Part shown: positions 9,582-19,074 of the stretch, one piece after another
Numbering within the stretch: position 1 is the stretch's first letter
How the letters are laid out: each line of letters starts with the position of its first letter
Source of the DNA: Nemertoderma westbladi
Taxonomy: Eukaryota > Xenacoelomorpha > Nemertodermatida > Nemertodermatidae
Reading direction: 5' to 3'
NCBI GenBank assembly: GCA_032718475.1
Contig: JAUCBJ010007783.1
Span: forward strand, 1 to 53,562
DNA: 53,562 nucleotides
Translations under genes and position numbers: made by a program
The notes under the pieces: model-generated
What the model saw: only the letters and a program-made list of their open reading frames with translations
Databases searched by the model: none
What the model was told of the DNA's origin: nothing

Positions 9582-9780
9582 TACATCTGTACCAAGGCCT
9601 ACATCTGTACATACAATACAGCAAAATAGTGCTATATATACTAATACCGGTACTGATAGCCTGAGAGAACAGCAGTAGAGAAACCGGTAGCATGGAACCT
9701 AACATTAGACATTTGGAGGACATAAAAAATAAAAAAAAGGACAAAAAAAGGATTTAAACGGACAATAAAAATTATTGCGC

Positions 9781-9788
9781 TAACTAAA
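9781..9788. repeat. right 8-bp duplication of hAT-like element 1
   Basis: TAACTAAA; the LTR sequence of element B resumes immediately after it with CCCAAATTCTG. Confidence 0.95.
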
Positions 9789-9957
9789 CCCAAATTCTGC
9801 CCCCCTAAAACTACAAAGTAGAGACGGAAATCTGGATCGTCAGCCCCCTAATACTGTAACAGCGGCTGGTCCCCGGTCCTCAACTGACTAGCTCCGACCG
9901 CAACGGTGGCCCCTGCCAGCGTCGCCCCGCTTTGGATCCTCTGCACTCCCTTCCGTC

Positions 9958-9965
9958 GCTTCCCC
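9958..9965. repeat. left 8-bp duplication of hAT-like element 2
   Basis: GCTTCCCC here and at 12430-12437. The intact LTR has GTC-GCTTCCCC-CCAGTG at about 26486-26500. Confidence 0.95.
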
Positions 9966-10677
9966 CAGGCCCGTATGGTGATCATAATATCTGAGGGGGC
10001 AGAGGCCAAATCTGGGGGGGCAAACCCTTAACTGGGTTTGTGGGAGCATACAGCAAGGTGAGAGTTAATTTAGTACATAAAGTAAAGTCAATATTGTTGA
10101 AGAGCGTGTGGGGCAAGCCACGAAGTTGGCGGGACCTTGGCGAACTGACACTGTTTAGGAGTATGTCAATAATGGCAAATAGTTGTTGACGTAACGATTT
10201 CATTAACGTAACATTCAAATAACTTTGTCAGATTTAAAGCTGTCGAATTAAAAATTTGTAGGCATAAATATGTCCAAAACTTGACATTATTTAGCGACTT
10301 TTGACACCAACAGTTCAGCAGTCTCCCGCTAGATGGCTAGATGTCTAAGCATTAAATGTTCTCCCATTTCTTTGCTTTTAATCCGTTTCAGCGGAAACTT
10401 GGCAGAATTGTACCAGACCATTTGCTGTGTCATTTAATCTTTTTCTGAGGTCTTAAATCGACTGCAGATTTCCAGACTGCCTCTAGGTGTAAAGTGATCA
10501 AGGGACATCTGCTTAGATTTTGCTTATATTTCTTTCGCGTTGGCACTTACATAAGATTATGTCACGTGCTGCACGAAGGACCCACTTCAGGAATAATATG
10601 GTTAAGGTTAAGTTACAACGTTAAGTCGCCTCCGGCTTCGGCCGACTGTTTGCTTTTTAAGTTACAACAAATTATAG

Positions 10678-11465
10678 TTCTAACCTTCCCAATAATTTTA
10701 CTCTTTACCTTCAAAATAATTTTCTCTTTACCTTCCAAATAATTTTACTCATTACCTTCCAAATAATTTTCTCTTTACCTTCCAAATAATTTTACTCATT
10801 ACCTTTCTAATAATTTTCTCTTTACCTTCCAAATAATTTTACTCATTACCTTCCAAATAATTTTATCTTTACCTTCCAAATAATTTTACTCATTACCTTC
10901 CAAATAATTTTCTCTTTACCTTCCAAATAATTTTACTCATTACCTTCCAAATAATTTTCTCTTTACCTTCCAAATAATTTTACTCATTACCTTCCAAATA
11001 ATTTTCTCTTTACCTTCCAAATAATTTTACTCATTACCTTCCAAATAATTTTCTCTTTACCTTCCAAATAATTTTACTCATTACCTTCCAAATAATTTTC
11101 TCTTTACCTTCCAAATAATTTTACTCATTACCTTCCAAATAATTTTCTCTTTACCTTCCAAATAATTTTACTCATTACCTTCCAAATAATTTTCTCTTTA
11201 CCTTCCAAATAATTTTACTCATTACCTTCCAAATAATTTTCTCTTTACCTTCCAAATAATTTTACTCATTACCTTCCAAATAATTTTCTCTTTACCTTCC
11301 AAATAATTTTACTCATTACCTTCCAAATAATTTTCTCTTTACCTTCCAAATAATTTTACTCATTACCTTCCAAATAATTTTATTCTTTACCTTTTTCAAT
11401 AATTTTACTCTTTACCTTTTTCAATAATTTTACTCTTTACCTTTTTCAATAATTTTACTCTTTTC
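10678..11465. repeat. 47-bp dimeric minisatellite (23 + 24 bp)
   Basis: Two alternating monomers, ACCTTCCAAATAATTTTCTC plus TTT (23) and ACCTTCCAAATAATTTTACT plus CATT (24), make a 47-bp dimer repeated about 14 times. At the right end the array decays to a 25-bp variant with CTTTTTCAATAATTTTACTC. The array is nearly 800 bp and strongly strand-asymmetric (pyrimidine-rich plus strand). Confidence 0.95.
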
Positions 11466-12346
11466 AACAAGCAGACTTGGCCTTAACTGTCGAGAAACGC
11501 ACGTACGAATCGGATCGAACGCGCTAAGTACCGGTAGCGGAATTCACCTAGCCTACATACAGCATATTGACCTTTGAACTGTCGTGTGGGGCGAGCCACG
11601 AAGTGAGCGAAGCCTTAGCATATGGGTGCCATTGACGAGTTGTCTGTCGTCGTCGTCGTCTGTCGTCGTCGTCGTCTGTCGTCGTAAATTTTTGATCGCT
11701 AATAACTCGGTTATTCCTTGATGAAATTAAACGAAACTTGGTATCTATGTAGTCCGTCAAAAGTTTAGAAAGAATCTGATGTTTCGTCAAAAACGAACTA
11801 ACGCAACGTGGCACAAGAGGAGGACGAGTATTGTGTTGAAGACTTCTGACTAACGACTTACAACTCGTTAATGGTAGGTACCCATATGCTAAAGGCTTTG
11901 CTCACTTCATTCTGCGCGAAGACCCCACGAATGTGTCTACTTTACTGTGAACATAATACCAGCGCAAGCAACCCCCAGCGCAAGCAACCCCCAGTGCCTA
12001 GACTTTTAGCTGCAAGCTGGCTCCCAAATTACAGACAAATAGACAATGAGTCAACAACAAACAACCCCTGGTAGCCAATGAGAGAACCTGGAGCTTTCGG
12101 GTATTTTTAGTAATTACAGGTAGGTAGGTTAATGTCATGTAGTATTATATAATTGGACCAAATTGGGATGGTGGGGTGTAGGTCAGTGTGTAGATGTGTG
12201 TATCAATTATGTTTCCAATTGTTTATCAATTGTGTATCCTATTATAAGTGAATCAATGTGTATCCAATAATATTAATCACTGGTGTCAACAACAACAATA
12301 TTATTATTTATTAATTGTGAACAAGACGAGTGAACAAGACATGTCT

Positions 12347-12392
12347 GGGGGGGGGGGGCAGCGGGACTTGTCTGGGGGGGGGGGGGGGGGGG
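12347..12392. repeat. two poly-G runs at the hAT-like 3' end
   Basis: G12 at 12347-12358 and G19 at 12374-12392, separated by CAGCGGGACTTGTCT. A CAGTGCCCCC palindrome partner follows. Long G runs next to a hAT-like end recur at 46120-46138. Confidence 0.9.
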
Positions 12393-12429
12393 CAGTGCCC
12401 CCAAAGCCCCCCCGCACGATACGGGCCTG

Positions 12430-12437
12430 GCTTCCCC
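12430..12437. repeat. right 8-bp duplication of hAT-like element 2
   Basis: GCTTCCCC, identical to 9958-9965; LTR sequence resumes with CCAGTGCGCC. Confidence 0.95.
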
Positions 12438-13407
12438 CCAGTGCGCCCGCCTACCGGTACCTTAGCCCTCCATTAGAATGAATAGCTACCGTAGCGGCAC
12501 ATGCAAATCACAAAGTCTGACAGTCTAAGAAATCCCGTGGGATTATCACATCTTAAATCACATAGGAATTAATAATCAAAAGTAGAAATCATAATTCAAG
12601 GTTGTAATTTGTGAGAGATTAAGAATTAATGAGAGATTAAGATTTAACAAAAAACAGAAACCAGAAACAAAACTACAATACTGCCACTGGTACTGCTGTA
12701 ACAACTGAGATATAACAACTGAGAGATTAAGATGCACATACCGGAAATACAGCCAATTTATAGGTGATGCAACAGGGATGACGCAATATTCCTCTCATTG
12801 GTTCCCCAATCCGCCCCGCCATCAGACCAACCTGGAACAGCTGGGCCAATAAGGAAGCCGAATTGTGAACCTCATGGCTCCCAAATCGCAAATTATTACC
12901 ATATATGGTAATGGATCACGTCCCTGGCTGCTGAATGGTTAGGATTGCGTCCCTGGATGCTGGCCCTAATCATTAATTTCGCGATATTTAAAGTACACTA
13001 AGCACAATCTAATATAAAGCTAATTTTAAAAGACAAATACAACGAAATCAATGCAATACACGATTAGTTCGATTAATACCAATAACAGCAAGCTTGCATC
13101 AAGGTTTTTATAGGAAACTTGCTACCGTAAAGCTATTTATTTATAAAGCGTAGGGCTACATACTATACAAAATGGATAAATTCAAAAATATGGGCGTTTT
13201 ATTTTCCTTATCTAAATACTGTTGCGCGTCATTGTGCTTATCTAAATAAATATACTGCATAACGGCTAATATATTATACTGTATAACGCTAATAAATTAT
13301 ACTGTATAACGCTAATATTGGTACAGTATAACACGGCTAATAATTATACTGTATAACGCTAATAAATTATACTGTATAATACGGCTACAGCGCCATATAT
13401 CGTAACA

Positions 13408-14169
13408 CCGCTCCAAGGGAAATCAAGCAATGTTTCCCTTCAATTGTAGAAGAATATAGGGCGATGTAAATAAACAAAATAAATTCGCTTTCAAATAATC
13501 TAAATATCTTGGTACTATAAAAATTCTAAGTATTTACAAATATTGCCATAGAGATATTGCATAATGAATTTACATACAAATTAAAATTACAAAAATATTA
13601 TCTCTCTCAATGTTAACGATTACTACATACAAATTAAATTTACAAAATATATTACTTTCATTTATTTACAAATTGACGGTCTACCTAATGAAATGGAACA
13701 TGGCTAGGACAATGTCCCCCATTTCCCATCTCAAATTAACGATCAACATTAACAAAATAAACTAAATATAAACGTATTTGAGGCTAAATTTTTAACTACA
13801 TTGCATTAGAGGCCGATAATCAAATTAAATATAAAATACGTAATAATTTCTTTCATTTTCGGACTTTACTTAATTTCTTATAAAAACGAAAATCATCTTG
13901 GTTTGATGATTACTCAGGTAAGTGAAAGGAGTAAGCCAAACCCGCGGGTTTGTCTCCCCAATCACTTCCTTTGCCTCTTTCAATAAACTTTAGAGCAAAT
14001 AAAGTCATATACACAAAATCAAATATAGTATAAAGTATTTACTATTTCCAACGGACTATAAAGTAAAAGTATTTCCTTTCAATATTTTTCGGCCTTCGAA
14101 AATAAAATTCTAAAATATGGATACGACTAGTGTATATGAGTCCAGTCGAATGATTGATCAAAACCTACG
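13408..14169 (-). other. 3' untranslated region of element B next to its 3' LTR
   Basis: AT-rich DNA with no coding potential that I can support. In the element's own direction it ends CTTGGAGCGG directly before the LTR start TGTTACG. This short purine-rich run is the only candidate for a polypurine tract. The palindrome AAACCCGCGGGTTT is at about 13948. Confidence 0.45.
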
Positions 14170-14198
14170 ATATACATCAGAGCGACGATGATGTATAT
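14170..14198. other. hairpin 1 of the element B 3' pair
   Basis: A perfect 10-bp stem (ATATACATCA / TGATGTATAT) encloses a nine-base loop GAGCGACGA. It shares the loop with 14658-14684, where the stem differs by a compensatory change. It lies just after the end of the 90-codon frame. Confidence 0.85.
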
Positions 14199-14231
14199 GT
14201 CTAGAGTTTGTCGCTCCGTGATATTATAGTC

Positions 14232-14504
14232 TCATCGGCTAGCTCCTGGGTCTCTCGGGCTCGCTCCTCTCCTTTGTCCTCTCCCCAGATACACCAGTCT
14301 ACCCCCTGTAGACTCTGTTAACGGCGTCCTTGAGGCGTCACTTCCCGGAACCGGCGACGACGTTCCCTGGGCACCGACTATCTCCCGACTGGTGCTCCTC
14401 CCTCGGCCTCGTCCCATTTGCCGTGTCCCTGTGGGCGCCTCCGCCAACTCCTCCTTCTTCAACTGTAGAATGGAACTGCTCGTCCTTGGCTTGACGCTTG
14501 CCAA
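14232..14504 (-). CDS. unknown 90-aa basic protein frame in element B
   Basis: A small minus-strand frame rich in Gly, Arg, Ser and Thr (for instance MGRGRGRSTSR and YLGRGQRRGASPR). It has no recognised domain. It lies between the two hairpins and downstream of integrase in the element's direction. Composition resembles RNA-binding RG-type tails or the start of a gag, and the DNA just upstream (about 14600-14636, minus strand) contains CACAATTGGCGGCC, which looks like an LTR end plus primer-binding site. It could therefore be the 5' stub of a different, truncated element rather than a gene of B. Confidence 0.3.
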   Translation of the reverse strand: MASVKPRTSSSILQLKKEELAEAPTGTRQMGRGRGRSTSREIVGAQGTSSPVPGSDASRTPLTESTGGRLVYLGRGQRRGASPRDPGASR

Positions 14505-14650
14505 GGACTCCTCCTTCTGGTACTTACCGCGAGCTGTGAGCTCCGGCTGTTGTCGCTGTGGGAGCAGCGGTCCTGATCCTCCACTCGTTCAGAGGTCAAT
14601 GACCCCAAACGAGTCTCCTTAGGCCGCCAATTGTGCGCTGGGCAATAAAT

Positions 14651-15208
14651 CTAGACGTATATATCAGAGCGACGATGATATATAAAGGATTGGACATATT
14701 CGGGCTTAATAATGCGTTCGTCGAAACTTCCCGAAATAATTTGGAGTAAATATCGTATAAATCGCGGATCGTGGGTATAGTTAGTAGACGGATGGACGGC
14801 GCGAATCTTGTCTGGATACTCAGGCGTGAGCTTCCTCTCCTGGTGAAGCGAAGTGAACGTGGTCCAGGAACTAGAGTCCCGTGCCGCTTCGCGCCGCGCC
14901 TCTAGGTCCTTGTAGGCTCGGTATAGCGAAATGGCCGCCGCCGTGTCTATCAAACTGGGTGTCGAACAGGGTTTAATCTCCGTATACGGATCTAAAGTCG
15001 TAATGGTCGGCGTAATGGGTCTTGGAGGTCGCTTTCCGCTAAAGTCGATACTGATCATCGGGTTGCTTATTGGGTAACCTCCCTCGTTGTATCTAAGGAA
15101 CTGGTGAGCTTGACATCGCGTTAATATCGGTTCAGGATGTTGCTCGTTCAGTCGATCGGGAATCGCCACGTCTTGTTTATTCATGCATTCACCGCATTTA
15201 TAGAACAA
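14651..15208 (-). CDS. unknown 185-aa frame downstream of integrase in element B
   Basis: The minus-strand frame starts at ATG 15208 and is open upstream for about 15 further codons without another ATG. It begins MFYKCGECMNKQD and contains a CxxC pair, a Pro/Thr/Ile-rich stretch around residues 55-75, and a charged C-terminal half (YRAYKDLEARREAARDSSSW) that could be helical. The last codons overlap hairpin 2. No signal peptide or membrane segment suggests an Env protein. BEL/Pao elements normally end with integrase, so this is an accessory frame, a captured host exon, or a piece of another element. I cannot name its function. Confidence 0.4.
   Translation of the reverse strand: MFYKCGECMNKQDVAIPDRLNEQHPEPILTRCQAHQFLRYNEGGYPISNPMISIDFSGKRPPRPITPTITTLDPYTEIKPCSTPSLIDTAAAISLYRAYKDLEARREAARDSSSWTTFTSLHQERKLTPEYPDKIRAVHPSTNYTHDPRFIRYLLQIISGSFDERIIKPEYVQSFIYHRRSDIYV
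14658..14684. other. hairpin 2 of the element B 3' pair
   Basis: A nine-base-pair stem (TATATATCA / TGATATATA) with loop GAGCGACGA, identical to that of hairpin 1. The C-G pair of hairpin 1 is a T-A pair here, so pairing is kept although the sequence differs. Confidence 0.85.
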
Positions 15209-16064
15209 CTTGTATACGCTGAAGACCTTTGGCGTCTCCTAATCCTCGCCTCGAGTCCTCCGGTACAGATGCATTCCGTCGAACTGATCTCGGACTACAG
15301 GTAGAGGTTTGTCGTGTCGTAAATACATGTATCCCAATAGTTCGTTACGCAAACCAATTACACTGTGGGTAAATCAGTTAGATGGTGCGGAGGGACAAAC
15401 TTCCCGAGCTACCCGGCCGCATTCCAGCAGTTCAGGTTCGGCTCTCTAGATCCCGTCTCATTCCTAACTACCTTCTAACCTATTCCCATGCATAGCGCAA
15501 AAACTTCGGAGATAAACTGGCCGTGACCGACTCACTTTTTGATGCCCAAGCTACTCCCATTACTCGTACTAAACTACAGTAGTTAGAAAAGACAATAGTT
15601 ATGGCGTTCGACTATACCAAACCCACAGGTATGATAATCGAACACCTCACTTCACTGCAAACTACTGAGTGGGGTCTGTGTACGCCTCAGGTGCTACTAA
15701 CCTTTAGCACCTTGGTTGTTGTACTGTTGGCACCAATCTGTGGAAGTTACTGAACTCAATTTACACTCCTACATAATATAGCCGTCACCATGGTTTCTAA
15801 ATGCTATTTTCCAGGCTTCACGACTTTTCAAATTACTGTATATCTATAGACGAATTCTAAAACGCGTCTATACACAGCGTCTGGAATTGTCTTGGGTTCA
15901 CTTCTAATTTTTTAAAATTTTCTAATTTTCCAAAAATTTTGAAATAAAATTTTGTTTTTGATACCCACCAGACAAAACTCAACGCAAATCACCACAAACC
16001 CGCTCCTATGCATTTACTAGTATTTGCATACGAGGAATGCATACCAAGTGAGTTGCGTCCAACA
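15209..16064 (-). other. non-coding spacer after integrase in element B
   Basis: There is no open frame of note. An A/T-rich homopolymeric patch lies at about 15900-15960. Nothing else is assigned. Confidence 0.4.
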
Positions 16065-16692
16065 CTAATTTTGGTTTAAGGCAGGAGACAAATTATAATC
16101 TCCTGTCTCGATGCGTGTTTCCTCTAATAATACGATATCTTGGACCGGTCGGTCCAAGGTGTGTAAACCATTAGTTTTACACTTCTTTGGGTGCGGACAC
16201 TTGCACCTAATTTTCACAGTGACTGTGCGCACTATGTTTTGCACGTCTGGGTGTATGTGCAAGATGACTCCTGTCTCCCAATATTTTCTCTTGACAATGG
16301 GCTCGGTTATCAATACAGTCTCCTCTTTGGAGGCTCCGAACCGTTTTGTACCACTTTGTTCTGGTAGATATGGTGGGAAGATAGTATTCCCGCCAATATT
16401 CCCAGAATGTGTACGCTACAAATTGTGTCACTTTCCAGCTCTTACGACTATATAGGTCGGCACTAATGGGTTCTGATGCCGGCACAAGAAATGCTGGACT
16501 CTGCATTAGCAAATGATTCGGCGTTAATGCAACACCGTCTGGCAACATAGCTATCGGCCTCGAGTTTAGTGTATGCTCGATTTCGATGAAAGCTGTGACC
16601 AGCTCTTCGTCGGTAAGTTGTTTGTTTACAGGCAACGTCTTAGCAATAGCCTGCTTTATGGAACGTACCAAACGCTCCCAACTTCCTCCTCT
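16065..16692 (-). pseudogene. element B integrase, C-terminal part (two frames)
   Basis: The minus-strand frame from 16671 encodes a segment with ELVTAFIEIEHTLNSRPI and TPNHLLMQ, then FWEYWREYYLPT. This is the usual BEL/Pao integrase stretch between the catalytic Glu region and the C-terminal domain. At about 16310 the useful frame switches to the one ending at 16065, which continues with YWETGVILHIHPDV and the small beta-rich C-terminal domain. At least one indel separates the two, and another separates this piece from the catalytic core at 16693. Confidence 0.85.
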
Positions 16693-17007
16693 TCAAGGGC
16701 TTTCTGGAGTATTGAATCTCCATTCTATTCTTTGCGGCAAAAGTGCTGCAGAAATTTCTCTATTCTGCGCTGCTTTGTGAGCTGCGTTTAACTCGCTATT
16801 CCCCCCGACAAAGTTTGTACCCTTATCGGAGTAGAACGCCTTTACTAGTCCTCTCCTGGCCATAAATCTCTTTAAGGCCAGGAGCAGAGATTTGGTCGAC
16901 ATGTCTGCCACACGCTCGATATGTATGGCTCTACTAGCCATGCATGTCAGCAGCAGGCCCCATCGCTTGTGGGTCAGCCGTCCACACACACAATCGGACC
17001 AAAACAA
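16693..17007 (-). pseudogene. element B integrase catalytic core fragment
   Basis: This 104-codon minus frame covers KRWGLLLTCMASRAIHIE (with the conserved H-E after the first catalytic Asp region) and YSDKGTNFVGG, the second-Asp motif of retroviral-type integrases. The frame is broken at about 17035 (before it) and at 16693 (after it). BEL/Pao integrase inserts the cDNA and makes the 5-bp duplication seen at the ends of B. Confidence 0.88.
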
Positions 17008-17087
17008 TCCACCCCTGTATTTGTAAAAGGTGGGTCATATGCCTGCACTCTCGCTTCCGGGAGTACAGCCATCTCCTGTTCCATTAC

Positions 17088-18413
17088 TCAGGCGTTCACC
17101 CTCTTGCAAACCAGACAGGCGTCGTACATAGTGCCTACTGCCCTGCTTGGCTGCAATAGAATGAATCGCTGTCTCGCTGCCGACAAACAGTGTAACTTTC
17201 CCGCGTGATGCAACCTCTTGTGTATATCCCATAGAATCGCTCTTTGCAATTCTATTGGGTGACTAGGGATTATCACTGGGAACCTAAACTGTGAGTTTAT
17301 GTCGACAGTCTGGATTCTCGATCTATGACAAATCAAACCCTTATGGATTAATGGACTCCATTTTCTAAGGGGTTTATAGAGAACTGGTCGTTGAGCCGAT
17401 AATAGATGGAATTCTTTTGGGAAGGCACACATTTGATAATGTTTCAAATGCTTTAATTCCGCTTGATCAATCTCATCCTCTGTCAGAGGTTGTTTCAATT
17501 TCTGAATTCGCTCACTATTAGTGCTCATTTGTTCTCCCAAACGTTTCGAATGTTTTAAACAAAGGTACGAAATGTATCGGCTTAACCACGCAGTTCTTTT
17601 ACAAATTGTCAGCCAAGAGGCAGACGAATTTAGTAATTTGTCATAAATACTACATGGCTCTAATGCCAGCGACGGTTGTCCGCTAATTAATGGAAGTTTC
17701 GAATCCAAACCCGCAGGTTTGGAAACCAAAGGCTCCATTTTGTCGGTCATTTTCTGTCCGTCACTTACCAATTGTGACTCTGGTTTAGTCTGTAAGGGTG
17801 GTTTTATGTCATAACTTACCCTTCCTGACCTAGTAGTCATGTAAGTCTGTAGGTCTGGCAGGTCTCCGGGCCGCTCCAATGACTCTTCAGGCTGCTCCAA
17901 TGACTCTTCAGGCCGCTCCAATGACTTGAGTTTGGCTTTCGACTTTGACTTGGAGACCTTCTCCACTTTGACTTCTGCATCTTCAGGCATCGGATTGGTC
18001 ACTATCTTCAGTCGCTCTGGCCAATGTTCCTGTGTCCTCGTTAGAAAATCAGGTCCATGCAACCAAAACTCCTGCGATTCTTCCTGACAGAATTCCGCCG
18101 GCATTGCACCTCTCGAAGTTATGTCGGCCGGGTTTAACACTCCCGGACAATGTCTCCATTGTTCCTTCGTCGAAAAGTCGACGATCTGAGCGCGCCTGTT
18201 GGCCACAAATGTCTTTAGTGCAATATTGTCGGCCGCAATATATACTAACACTGAAGATGCGTCCGTCCAATAGAATAAGGTCAATGTCGTGTCTAACTCC
18301 GCTATTATCTGCTTACTTACCTCGACTGAGACTACTGCCGCCTGCAACTCTGCACGAGGGACAGTCATGTATTTGACCGGCATTGTCTTTGACCTAGAAG
18401 TCACAAAGGCCAT
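17088..18413 (-). CDS. element B RNase H and integrase zinc-binding region
   Basis: This 441-codon minus frame opens inside RNase H: VPRAELQAAVVSVEVSKQI, then FYWTDASSVLVYI (a catalytic Asp) and FVANRRAQIVDFS. The linker follows, with the BEL/Pao NPADITSRG and FWLHGPDFLTR blocks. A Glu/Pro repeat (LERPEESLEQPEESLERP) and a basic patch lie near residues 150-190. The C-terminal 80 residues hold the integrase HHCC zinc domain (IHKRLHHAGKLHCL ... CLVCKRV). It begins at 18413, 12 bases beyond the end of the RT frame, so a stop separates them. It ends at a stop before the integrase core. Confidence 0.88.
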   Translation of the reverse strand: MAFVTSRSKTMPVKYMTVPRAELQAAVVSVEVSKQIIAELDTTLTLFYWTDASSVLVYIAADNIALKTFVANRRAQIVDFSTKEQWRHCPGVLNPADITSRGAMPAEFCQEESQEFWLHGPDFLTRTQEHWPERLKIVTNPMPEDAEVKVEKVSKSKSKAKLKSLERPEESLEQPEESLERPGDLPDLQTYMTTRSGRVSYDIKPPLQTKPESQLVSDGQKMTDKMEPLVSKPAGLDSKLPLISGQPSLALEPCSIYDKLLNSSASWLTICKRTAWLSRYISYLCLKHSKRLGEQMSTNSERIQKLKQPLTEDEIDQAELKHLKHYQMCAFPKEFHLLSAQRPVLYKPLRKWSPLIHKGLICHRSRIQTVDINSQFRFPVIIPSHPIELQRAILWDIHKRLHHAGKLHCLSAARQRFILLQPSRAVGTMYDACLVCKRVNA

Positions 18414-18425
18414 CTCAAATTTGTC

Positions 18426-19046
18426 CTAACTTACCTCTCGGCGAAGGTAGGCTACCATACCAAAGCCGGTGTCACTTGCGTCACTGAATAAATGGAGTTC
18501 GAGATCAGCTGGAAATACCAGCTGATTCGGAAAGTAGGAGCGGGGTACATCTATATTTTTCAATAGATGCAACTCGGCTTCCCACTCTCTCCACTGCTTT
18601 GCATGTATAGGAGATATTGGTTCGACCCACTCTAGGTCGGACAACCAAATTTTCCTCATGCACGCTCGTGCCTGTAATATTACCGGACTGATAAAGTTCA
18701 TCGGGTCAAATAGTCTACTCAATGTCGATAAGCAAATTCTCTTAGTCAAAACTTTGTCTGGACTACTGGGCTCAAATCTAACTCTTACCTGGAACTTATC
18801 CGTGTTCGGGTTCCAAGCGAGTCCCAGTACTCGCGCCATGGGGATGGGTTCTACCCCCAATTCAATGTCTCCGCTCCCGCGATCTTTTACCAGGAACGAC
18901 TCTAATAGGGCCTCCGAATTTGTAGTGAACTTGGTTAGAGGAAAACCCCCTGTAGCCAAGCACTTCTGTAGGCCGTGAGCCACTTCTATGGCTTGTTCTG
19001 CTGTGTCCTTGGACACCAATCCGTCGTCCATGTAGAAGTTTCTCAA
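18426..19046 (-). CDS. element B reverse transcriptase, catalytic and thumb part
   Basis: This 206-codon minus frame starts near the RT active site, NFYMDDGLVS, the family's form of the YxDD box with both catalytic Asp intact. It continues with FPLTKFTTNSEAL, RVLGLAWNP and LSRLFDPMNFISPV, all standard BEL/Pao RT blocks. It ends in the start of RNase H (LHLFSDASDTGFGMVAYL). It is separated from the fingers and palm half at 19075 by a frame break of about 30 bases, so the enzyme is not made as one chain from this copy. Confidence 0.88.
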   Translation of the reverse strand: MRNFYMDDGLVSKDTAEQAIEVAHGLQKCLATGGFPLTKFTTNSEALLESFLVKDRGSGDIELGVEPIPMARVLGLAWNPNTDKFQVRVRFEPSSPDKVLTKRICLSTLSRLFDPMNFISPVILQARACMRKIWLSDLEWVEPISPIHAKQWREWEAELHLLKNIDVPRSYFPNQLVFPADLELHLFSDASDTGFGMVAYLRREVS

Positions 19047-19074
19047 GATGGACTCGATAACTTCTACCGGATAC

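Larger units (their letters stand above)
6707..9780. mobile_element. hAT-like non-autonomous transposon 1 (3074 bp)
   Basis: The boundaries are exact because the other LTR of B shows the empty site with one TAACTAAA. An 8-bp duplication fits hAT-type transposases. The termini are imperfect inverted repeats: left GGCAGTGATTTTTTATGTCC, right (reverse complement) GCGCAATAATTTTTATTGTC. The interior carries short repeats of AATGACTTT..TTGTCCTTTT near the left end, a 68-bp minisatellite, and a nested Mutator-like element. No hAT transposase domain is visible, so it would depend on an enzyme supplied elsewhere. P or Zisupton-type elements also make 8-bp duplications and are not fully excluded. Confidence 0.85.
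9966..12429. mobile_element. hAT-like non-autonomous transposon 2 (2464 bp)
   Basis: Terminal inverted repeats CAGGCCCGTATGGTG (left) and CACGATACGGGCCTG (right) are flanked by an 8-bp duplication, GCTTCCCC. The empty site is preserved in the other LTR of element B. Size and termini fit hAT. The interior is non-coding: a long 47-bp dimeric minisatellite, a GTC-rich microsatellite (about 11639-11685), two partial internal repeats containing GAGCCACGAAGT (about 10110 and 11590), and two poly-G runs near the right end. No transposase is present. Confidence 0.9.
5697..13407 (-). repeat. 3' LTR of element B, split by two DNA transposons
   Basis: Three pieces (5697-6706, 9789-9965 and 12438-13407), plus the target duplications, align in order to the uninterrupted LTR at 25299-27394. 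The gaps are exactly the two hAT-like insertions. Restored length is about 2.16 kb. It is slightly longer than the other LTR, partly because of extra copies of an AATTATACTGTATAACGCTA unit at about 13262-13380. A CAGT microsatellite lies at about 6627-6658. Confidence 0.95.

Noticed and set aside
5697-13407. Left LTR of B read as three unrelated repeats
   Set aside because: The pieces are collinear with the intact LTR, and each gap is bounded by an exact 8-bp duplication, so it is one LTR with two insertions.
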